Source: CAZLYK01 sp964563495
GTDB lineage: Bacteria > Acidobacteriota > Blastocatellia > RBC074
Assembly (NCBI GenBank): GCA_964563495.1
Contig: CAZLYK010000019.1
Location: 1 to 56,829, forward strand
Direction: 5' to 3'
Length of the DNA stretch: 56,829 nucleotides
Shown here: piece by piece, positions 40,121 through 48,602 of the stretch
Layout: each line of letters begins with the position of its first letter
Numbering within the stretch: the first letter of the stretch is position 1
Position numbers and translations under genes: made by a program
Notes under the pieces: model-generated
The model's input: the letters and a program-made list of their open reading frames with translations, nothing else
Told to the model about the DNA's origin: nothing
Databases searched by the model: none

Positions 40121-40711
40121 TCAATCCAACGGATACCAATACTGCCCGATGCCGCCTCCCCGCCGCCCGCCTGATGACTCGGCGGTTGTATATTCGCGCG
40201 AATTGGCCGTCGCCGTCCGGACATCCTGCTTGACTTCGCGTAAGAAGCGCGAGAGCGGATCGGCAGGCGGTTCAGCTGTCCAGGGTTGGCGCAGTGGCGC
40301 AAGCAGCGCGCCGGCTTGCGCTTCATCAACCTCGGCGAACGGCCTCTTGAACTGCCTCAACGCCTGCGCGTTGAGCGCGTCCAGACCGGCGCGATAGAGT
40401 TGCTTGCGGTCGGCAGAAGATTGACCGAGCAGGAAGTCCAGGAACTCCGGCGCTTTCGCCTCCAGCGCGCCGGGCAGGTTGTCGAGTGGTGGCATGAGAA
40501 TATTACTCAGTTTGCGCAGCGCGGCGAATTGTGCGGCGGTGAAAAAGCGCGGCGTCATGGCTGCCGAGGTATCCGGCACCGCCATTTCCAGCTTGGGCGG
40601 CTCCGCTCCCGCCGGTCTTTGCCCGGGTTGCTGCGCGAGCCCCGGAGTCCCGGCAGGCACTACCAGGGCAGGCGCCGCCGCAATGGTTTGGATAAATCGT
40701 CGTCGTTTCAT
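40121..40711 (-). CDS. Gluconate 2-dehydrogenase subunit 3 family protein (Tat signal)
   Basis: 196 residues. The N-terminus MKRRRFIQTIAAAPALVV is a twin-arginine signal (RRRFIQ). After a Pro/Gly-rich linker, the domain from about residue 55 (FFTAAQFAALRKLSNILMPP, APEFLDFLL, YRAGLDALNAQA) matches the gluconate_2-dh3 family, a small helical subunit that accompanies GMC dehydrogenases and can carry them across the membrane through Tat. The Tyr/Gly-rich tail is not conserved as far as I can tell. First gene of the three-gene operon with GMC and cytochrome. Confidence 0.85.
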   Translation of the reverse strand: MKRRRFIQTIAAAPALVVPAGTPGLAQQPGQRPAGAEPPKLEMAVPDTSAAMTPRFFTAAQFAALRKLSNILMPPLDNLPGALEAKAPEFLDFLLGQSSADRKQLYRAGLDALNAQALRQFKRPFAEVDEAQAGALLAPLRQPWTAEPPADPLSRFLREVKQDVRTATANSREYTTAESSGGRRGGGIGQYWYPLD

Positions 40712-40742
40712 ATCAAGTCCTCATCGCCGTTGCTTTCGGCGC

Positions 40743-40892
40743 AAGTTGCAGTTCCGGGTTGATTTCATGAACGTCCTGAATAACATACACTATCAGGATC
40801 ACAACATCGACATCACCGGCGCCAATTTCGGCAAGGTCACCGCCGAGGACAATACGCCGCGCTGGATTCGATCCCGGTTCAGGCTGACCTTT
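40743..40892 (+). pseudogene. C-terminal fragment of a TonB-dependent (Oar-like) receptor
   Basis: Fifty in-frame codons read KLQFRVDFMNVLNN, then ITGANFGKVTAED, then RSRFRLTF, the classic last strands of large TonB-dependent receptors with a carboxypeptidase-like N-domain, ending with the terminal Phe. No receptor sequence precedes it and no stop follows; an inverted repeat begins at once. The rest of the gene appears to have been deleted. Short but distinctive. Confidence 0.7.
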
Positions 40893-40894
40893 TA

Positions 40895-40982
40895 CAGCGG
40901 TTTCAATTTCGTGCGTCCTGTCAGACGCATGACCGTTAGGGAGGGCGACTGACAGGACGCACGAAATTGAAAAACCGCGCTG
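40895..40982. repeat. Inverted repeat after the receptor remnant
   Basis: Arms of about 30-34 nt (40895-40924 and 40949-40982) with two small indels share TTCAATTTCGTGCGTCCTG. The loop contains GACCGTTAGGGAGGGCGA. It is a separate family from the TCCTG repeats. Confidence 0.85.
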
Positions 40983-41018
40983 ATCGCATTGGTCATCAAT
41001 CAATGCTTACCCTGCGGC

Positions 41019-41076
41019 AGCAATTTTCACATTTGTGCGACCGCGAGGACGCGGTCGCACAAATGTGAAAATTGCT
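41019..41076. repeat. Perfect hairpin, GTGCGACCGCG family
   Basis: 27-nt perfect arms (41019-41045, 41050-41076) with a 4-nt loop, ten bases before the alpha-glucuronidase ATG. A second copy is cut by the window end at 56786. Confidence 0.93.
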
Positions 41077-41085
41077 ATAACAGAC

Positions 41086-43260
41086 ATGATCGAGAAGATT
41101 TATCCAAGATTTGACAAGCCCCGATTTTGTCAAACCCTGCTTGTGCCGATAATTTTTCTGCTCGTCTTGAATACGCCGGCCGGCGCGGAGGACGGCTATC
41201 GCCTGTGGTTGCGCTACGATCCGCTGCCCGCGCAAATGCGCGGTAGCTATCAACCGCGAGTCACCGCGATAGTCGCGCCCGGCAAGTCGGCTACCATGGA
41301 AGCGATTCGCGCGGAGCTGACAAGCGGTTGTACGGGGCTGCTTGGCAGGGCCGTGCCTCTCTCGGGCGAGGTTGACCGTCATGGTGCTGTGCTTGTCGGG
41401 TCCCCGGAAAGTTCGCCGCTGATTGCCGGCCTCAAGCTCGATCTGGCGCCTCTCGGCGCGGATGGGTTCGTCATTCGTTCAGTCAAAATCAAAGGTCGTT
41501 CCGTGACGGTCATCGCTTCGGCAAGTGAGACGGGGGCGTTATACGGCGCGTTTCATTTTCTGCGTCTCTTACAGACGGGAGAGCCGATCGCGAACCTCAA
41601 CCTCAGGCAAAAGCCGCGTCTGCAATTGCGGATGCTCGATCATTGGGACAACCTCAACGGCAGCGTCGAACGCGGTTATGCCGGCCGTTCGCTCTGGGAT
41701 TGGGAAGCGCTGCCCGGTAGCATCTATCCCCGCTTGCGCGATTACGCCCGCGCCAACGCTTCGCTCGGCATTAACGGTACGGCGCTCAACAACGTCAACG
41801 CGAATTCCAGAAGCCTGAGCGCGGAGTATCTGCGCAAAGCGGCGGCCATTGCCGATGTCTTTCGACCATATGGCGTGCGCGTGTTTTTATCCGCGCGCTT
41901 TTCTGCGCCGATGGAATTGGGCGGATTGAAAACCGCTGATCCGTTTGATCCGGAAGTCGCGCTGTGGTGGAAGAAAAAAGCCGATGAGATCTACACTCTG
42001 ATTCCCGATTTCGGCGGTTTCCTGGTCAAAGCCAACAGCGAGGGCCAGCCCGGGCCGCGGACTTACAACCGCAATCACGTAGACGGCGCGAACATGCTGG
42101 CTGCGGCGGTCGCCCCGCACCACGGCATCGTCATCTGGCGCGCATTTGTTTACGACATGAAACCGGGTTACGACCGCGCCGCGGCCGCTTACGATAACCT
42201 GCAACCATTCGACGGAAAGTTCGCGCTGAATGTCCTCTTACAGGTCAAAAACGGCCCGATCGATTTTCAGCCGCGTGAGCCGTTTCATCCGCTCTTCGGC
42301 GGGATGCCCGGGACGCAGCTCATGCCCGAACTGCAAATCACCCAGGAATATCTCGGCTTCTCAAATCACCTGGTGTTCCTCGCTCCGATGTGGCGCGAGT
42401 TTTTCGATTCCGACACGCACGCGAAGGGCGCCGGCTCAACCGTCACCAAAGTGGTTGACGGCAGTCTTTACAAACAGCGGCTGACGGGTATTGCAGGCGT
42501 GGCTAACACGGGATCGGATCGCAACTGGACCGGGCATCACTTTGCTCAGGCCAACTGGTACGCCTTCGGGCGGCTGGCCTGGAATCCCGATCTCAGTTCC
42601 AGACGGATCGCCGGCGAGTGGGTGCGCATGACCTTGACCAATCAAACCACAGCCGCGGATACAATCGTGCGCCTCATGCTCGAATCACACGAAGCCTTGG
42701 TCGATTACATGACGCCGTTGGGGTTGCATCATATTATGTGGGGCGGGCATCATTACGGTCCCGCGCCGTGGTGGAGCCGCGAGCCGCGCGACGACTGGAA
42801 TCCGACCTATTATCACCGCGCTGATGAGCAGGGGCTGGGCTTTGACCGGACGGCGACGGGAAGCAATTCGGTCAGCCAGTATCACGCGCCGGTGCGCGAT
42901 CAGTTTGCGAATTTGAAGACCTGCCCGGAAAAATTCCTGGTCTGGTTTCACCACGCGCCCTGGGATTATCGAATGCGCTCGGGGCAAACGCTCTGGGATG
43001 AGCTGGCCTGGCATTATCAGCGTGGCGTGGATTGGACGCGAAGCGCGCGCAAGCAGTGGGATTCACTAGCCAATCTGATCGATGCGGAGCGCCACGCGGA
43101 AATTGCCCGGAAGCTGGCCATCCAGGAGCGCGATGCGATTCACTGGCGCGATGCGTGTTTGCTCTATTTCCAGACTTTCTCAAAGCGTCCTCTGCCGGGC
43201 GGCGTCGAGAGGCCGCAAAAAACTCTCGAAGAGTACCAGGCAAAGAGTCTGACCTGGTGA
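41086..43260 (+). CDS. Secreted alpha-glucuronidase (GH67)
   Basis: 725 residues from the ATG at 41086, with a probable signal peptide (TLLVPIIFLLVLNTPAGA). GH67 landmarks are clear: LRMLDHWDNLNGSVERGYAG, DFGGFLVKANSEGQPGPRTY with the catalytic acid Glu, PFDGKFALNVLLQVKNGPIDF and QPREPFHPLFG with the two further acidic residues, and MWGGHHYGPAPWW. It should release (4-O-methyl-)D-glucuronic acid from the ends of xylan-derived oligosaccharides. The frame continues upstream through a hairpin to 41035, but that is repeat. Codons 5-17 themselves look like a decayed TCCTG repeat (TTTGACAAG and TTTGTCAAACCCTGC), so the true start is somewhat uncertain. Confidence 0.9.
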   Translation: MIEKIYPRFDKPRFCQTLLVPIIFLLVLNTPAGAEDGYRLWLRYDPLPAQMRGSYQPRVTAIVAPGKSATMEAIRAELTSGCTGLLGRAVPLSGEVDRHGAVLVGSPESSPLIAGLKLDLAPLGADGFVIRSVKIKGRSVTVIASASETGALYGAFHFLRLLQTGEPIANLNLRQKPRLQLRMLDHWDNLNGSVERGYAGRSLWDWEALPGSIYPRLRDYARANASLGINGTALNNVNANSRSLSAEYLRKAAAIADVFRPYGVRVFLSARFSAPMELGGLKTADPFDPEVALWWKKKADEIYTLIPDFGGFLVKANSEGQPGPRTYNRNHVDGANMLAAAVAPHHGIVIWRAFVYDMKPGYDRAAAAYDNLQPFDGKFALNVLLQVKNGPIDFQPREPFHPLFGGMPGTQLMPELQITQEYLGFSNHLVFLAPMWREFFDSDTHAKGAGSTVTKVVDGSLYKQRLTGIAGVANTGSDRNWTGHHFAQANWYAFGRLAWNPDLSSRRIAGEWVRMTLTNQTTAADTIVRLMLESHEALVDYMTPLGLHHIMWGGHHYGPAPWWSREPRDDWNPTYYHRADEQGLGFDRTATGSNSVSQYHAPVRDQFANLKTCPEKFLVWFHHAPWDYRMRSGQTLWDELAWHYQRGVDWTRSARKQWDSLANLIDAERHAEIARKLAIQERDAIHWRDACLLYFQTFSKRPLPGGVERPQKTLEEYQAKSLTW

Positions 43261-43266
43261 CAGGTT

Positions 43267-44514
43267 ATGAGGATTACAGACATCAGAGCCACGACAGTTA
43301 CCGTCCCGCTCGAGGCCCCCCTCAGGCATGCAAACGGCTGCCACTGGGGGCGCTTCGTGCGGACGATCGTCGAGGTCGAAACTGACGAGGGTCTGATCGG
43401 TCTCGGCGAAATGGGCGGCGGCGGCGAATCTGCCGAGGCCGTCTTTCGCGCGCTCAAAAGCTATTTGGTCGGACACGATCCGGCCCGGCTGGAAGAGATG
43501 CGCTTTCTGATCGCCAACCCGACGGCTTCGCTCTACAACAACCGCACCCAGGTGCTGGCCGCGATCGAATTTGCCTGCCTCGACATTCTCGGACAGAAGT
43601 GGGGGGCGCCGGTCTGCGACATCCTCGGCGGGCGTTTGCAGGATCGCATTCCGTTCGCGGCCTACCTCTTTTTCCGTTACCCGAACCCGAAAGCTGGCTC
43701 GGGCGAAGTGCGCACGGTTGATCAGCTTGTCGCCCATGCCCGCGAGTTGAAAGGACAATACGGTTTCACTTCGCACAAGCTCAAAGGCGGCGTCTTTGCG
43801 CCCGAATATGAACTGGGGTGTTATCGCGCCGTCGCGGCGGAGTTCCCGGGTGACCGTTTTCGCTTTGACCCGAATGGCGCCTGGTCAACCGAAACGGCGA
43901 TCTGGTTCGGGCAACAGATTGAAGATATTCGTAACGACTATCTGGAAGACCCGGTTTTCGGGATGAACGGGATGCGTCGCGTCCGCGAGAAAGTGCGCAT
44001 GCCTCTGGCGACCAATACGGTCGTGGTCAACTTCGAGCAACTGGCGGCGAACGTGCTCGACACTGCTGTCGATGTGATCCTGCTCGACACGACGTTCTGG
44101 GGCGGCCTTCGCCCGTGCGTCAAGGCGGCGGGCATTTGCGAAACGTTCCAGCTTGGCGTAGCGGTGCATTCGTCCGGCGAACTCGGCATCCAACTCGCCA
44201 CCATGTTGCACCTCGGTGCGGTCATCCCAAATCTGTCGTTCGCCGCCGACGCGCATTATCACCATTTGACCGACGACATCATCGTGGGCGGCAAATTGAA
44301 ATACGAGGGTGGCTCGATCGCCGTGCCGGCCGGGCCGGGGTTGGGAGTAAAACTCGACCGCGAAAAACTCGGTCAATACCGCGAACTGTATCAACGGCTC
44401 GGCTCGTACCCGTACGACCAGGATCCACTGAGGCCGGGCTGGACGCCGACAATCCCAAACCATCGCTGGGCCGATCCGAATGATGCGCGCCGGCCCGCAA
44501 ATATCCCTTCTTAG
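43267..44514 (+). CDS. Enolase-superfamily sugar-acid dehydratase (glucarate-dehydratase-like)
   Basis: 415 residues. The N-terminal capping domain is followed by a barrel with the acid/base motif HKLKGG, metal ligands in RFDPNGAW (Asp), YLEDPV (Glu) and MPLATN (Asn), and the catalytic histidine in VAVHSSGELGI. Asn as third ligand and the KxK/His pair fit the glucarate dehydratase subgroup, which dehydrates D-glucarate or a related aldarate. The neighbouring alpha-glucuronidase would supply glucuronate, which must be oxidised to glucarate for this enzyme; no uronate dehydrogenase is seen here. It starts 6 bp after the GH67 stop, in one operon. Other acid sugars (e.g. a rhamnonate or galactarate) cannot be excluded. 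Confidence 0.85.
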   Translation: MRITDIRATTVTVPLEAPLRHANGCHWGRFVRTIVEVETDEGLIGLGEMGGGGESAEAVFRALKSYLVGHDPARLEEMRFLIANPTASLYNNRTQVLAAIEFACLDILGQKWGAPVCDILGGRLQDRIPFAAYLFFRYPNPKAGSGEVRTVDQLVAHARELKGQYGFTSHKLKGGVFAPEYELGCYRAVAAEFPGDRFRFDPNGAWSTETAIWFGQQIEDIRNDYLEDPVFGMNGMRRVREKVRMPLATNTVVVNFEQLAANVLDTAVDVILLDTTFWGGLRPCVKAAGICETFQLGVAVHSSGELGIQLATMLHLGAVIPNLSFAADAHYHHLTDDIIVGGKLKYEGGSIAVPAGPGLGVKLDREKLGQYRELYQRLGSYPYDQDPLRPGWTPTIPNHRWADPNDARRPANIPS

Positions 44515-44597
44515 TATGACCGCGTTTTCCAGTCGAATGGGCAGATCAAATCTGCGCTGACTGGCTTCCGGCGTCAACTCTTGAACTCTCAACCACT

Positions 44598-44612
44598 ATC
44601 CTGTTTAATCCT
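44598..44612. repeat. Short TCCTG-family remnant before the GH3 gene
   Basis: ATCCTGTTTAATCC, the inner word of the family, sits 5 nt before the GH3 ATG. No second arm. Confidence 0.55.
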
Positions 44613-44616
44613 TCCC

Positions 44617-46599
44617 ATGAAGCACAAAAAAATTGCCTGGCTGGTTGCCGTAACGACGCTGGCCGGATTCGGTGCGATCCGGTTGAGCATGCCTGCGCCA
44701 TCAGCGGCTGTCATCCAACGGCCGAAAATCGGAGGGCGTAAAGTACCCACGCTGACGGTTGACAATCTCAGCTTCAAAGACCTGAACAAGAACGGCAGGC
44801 TCGATCAATACGAAGACTGGCGGTTACCCGTGGATGCGCGCGTTGCCGATCTGGTCTCTCAGATGACTATCGAAGAGAAGGCCGGGCTCATGGTGCACGC
44901 GTCGCTCATGGGTTTTACCGGGCCGGGCGGCGTTGTGCTGGATGCGCCGGCCGGAGGGGGCGGTATGCCTCCGGGCATCAACCTGCGACAGGGTGGCGCC
45001 GAACCGATGGATCGGCCCACGCCGAAAGAGTTGGTGCTGGCGCGTCATGTCCGATACATCCTGGTGCGTCCGAATCCGCGCGAACCCGCCGAGATCACCG
45101 CCAGGTTTTCCAACGGCGTGCAGGAGCTTGCCGAGAGCTCGCGACTCGGCATTCCCATCGCCTTCAGTACCGATCCGCGTCATTCGGGGCAGCGGATGCC
45201 GGGGCAGCAGGCCGCAGAGCCCGTCGCGCCCAACCTCTCGCAATGGCCTGAACAGATCGGCTTCGCCGCGATCGGCGATCCGAATGTCGTCAGGGCGTTC
45301 GGGCGCATCGCGAGGCGGGAATATCGCGCCCTGGGGATAACGGTCACCTTATCACCAATGGCTGATCTCGCCACCGAGCCGCGCTGGAACCGCATCACCG
45401 GCACTTTTGGCGAAGACGCGAAACTGGCCGCGCAGCTCACCCGGGCTTATGTCGAAAGTTTTCAAGGCAAGCAAATCGGCCCCGAGAGCGTCATGACGGT
45501 GACCAAGCATTTTCCCGGCGACGGTCCGGTCAAGGGCGGGTTTGACCCGCACAACGATTACGGTAAGTGGCAGGTCTACCCCGGGAATAATTTCGATTAT
45601 CATCTGGCCCCGTTTCAGGCGGCCTTTGCAGCAGGGACGGGCGCGATCATGCCCGGTTATGCCATTCCGGTGGGTAAGGACACGGTTGGCATGGCCTTTT
45701 CCAAAACGATTGTGACTGATCTGCTGCGAGGGAAGTTTGGCTTTGACGGCATGGTCGTGACCGACTGGCTGCGCAACATGCCCTGGGGCGTTGAAGACCT
45801 GACCGAAAAGCAACGCCAGCAGCGAATCGTCGCGGCCGGCTGCGATCAGATTGGCGGCGATAACAATCCGAAATACATGATCGAACTGGTCAAAGAAGGA
45901 GCGATCAGCGAGGCGCGGATCAGTGAATCTGCGCGCCGAGCCCTCAAGCCGCTGTTCCAACTCGGCCTCTTCGAGAACCCCTACGTTGACCCTGAACAGA
46001 CGAAAGCCATCGTTGCCGCCGACGAATTCATCCAGGCAGGTTTGCAGGCGCAGAGAAATTCGGTCGTCTTGCTCAAGAACGGCCAAGACATCCTGCCGCT
46101 GGCGGGAAAGCCAAAGCTCTATCTTGAGAACATGAGCAAAGCCGCCGCGAGTAAGTATGGATCTGTCGTGGATGAGCTGAAAGACGCCGATCTCGCCATC
46201 ATCAAGGTTAATGCACCATTTGCCGTACACGAGGGGGGCGGCGGGTTTTTCCGGGGCGCGCACGAGGGTACGCTCGCTTATGCCGGCGCCGAGAATGCGA
46301 AGGAGCTCGACGCGATCAAACGACTCGCGGCTGCGGGCAAACCGGTGGTTGTTTGCCTCTACCTGGAACGCCCGGCCGTGCTCTCGGAATGGATTGACCA
46401 GGTCAGCGCGGTACTCGCGCATTTCAGCGCCAGTGATCAGGCATTGCTTGAGATTATCTTCGGACGTCACCGCCCCAGCGGGAAATTGCCGTTCGACCTG
46501 CCGCGCGATATGGCGTCGGTCGAAGCGCAGAAAGAGGACGTGCCGCACGATCTTAAAAATCCGCTCTTCCGTTTCGGATTCGGTCTCACGTTCAAGTAG
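44617..46599 (+). CDS. Secreted glycoside hydrolase family 3 enzyme
   Basis: 660 residues with an N-terminal signal segment (WLVAVTTLAGFGAIRL). An EF-hand-like DLNKNGRLDQYEDW (calcium-loop spacing) follows near residue 60. The GH3 barrel shows SQMTIEEKAGLM, PMADLATEPRWNRITGTFGE, TKHFPGDGP and the nucleophile region GMVVTDWLRNM; the C-terminal alpha/beta sandwich holds NSVVLLKN and FGRHRPSGKLPFDLP. Likely a beta-glucosidase or beta-xylosidase; a fitting context role is trimming oligosaccharides released with the GH67 and GH78 enzymes. The ATG at 44617 is preferred to an in-frame TTG at 44581. The final codons run into a repeat edge: AAG TAG ACAGGATTGA supplies the stop. Confidence 0.9.
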   Translation: MKHKKIAWLVAVTTLAGFGAIRLSMPAPSAAVIQRPKIGGRKVPTLTVDNLSFKDLNKNGRLDQYEDWRLPVDARVADLVSQMTIEEKAGLMVHASLMGFTGPGGVVLDAPAGGGGMPPGINLRQGGAEPMDRPTPKELVLARHVRYILVRPNPREPAEITARFSNGVQELAESSRLGIPIAFSTDPRHSGQRMPGQQAAEPVAPNLSQWPEQIGFAAIGDPNVVRAFGRIARREYRALGITVTLSPMADLATEPRWNRITGTFGEDAKLAAQLTRAYVESFQGKQIGPESVMTVTKHFPGDGPVKGGFDPHNDYGKWQVYPGNNFDYHLAPFQAAFAAGTGAIMPGYAIPVGKDTVGMAFSKTIVTDLLRGKFGFDGMVVTDWLRNMPWGVEDLTEKQRQQRIVAAGCDQIGGDNNPKYMIELVKEGAISEARISESARRALKPLFQLGLFENPYVDPEQTKAIVAADEFIQAGLQAQRNSVVLLKNGQDILPLAGKPKLYLENMSKAAASKYGSVVDELKDADLAIIKVNAPFAVHEGGGGFFRGAHEGTLAYAGAENAKELDAIKRLAAAGKPVVVCLYLERPAVLSEWIDQVSAVLAHFSASDQALLEIIFGRHRPSGKLPFDLPRDMASVEAQKEDVPHDLKNPLFRFGFGLTFK

Positions 46600-46605
46600 A
46601 CAGGA

Positions 46606-46609
<4 letters not shown>
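46594..46609. repeat. TCCTG-family edge forming the GH3 stop / AacS start junction
   Basis: AAGTAGACAGGATTGA matches the family edge. Its TAG (46597-46599) ends the GH3 gene and its TTG (46606-46608) is the first possible start of the next gene. Confidence 0.65.
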
Positions 46610-48579
<1,970 letters not shown>

Positions 48580-48602
48580 CCGAAAAAAGGAGAAAGTCCA
48601 TC

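Larger units (their letters stand above)
40712..41085. other. Intergenic region with a receptor remnant and two inverted repeats
   Basis: 374 bp without an intact gene. It holds the C-terminal remnant of a TonB-dependent receptor (40743-40892), an inverted repeat that starts 2 nt after it (40895-40982) and a perfect GTGCGACC-type hairpin (41019-41076) just before the alpha-glucuronidase gene. Confidence 0.7.
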
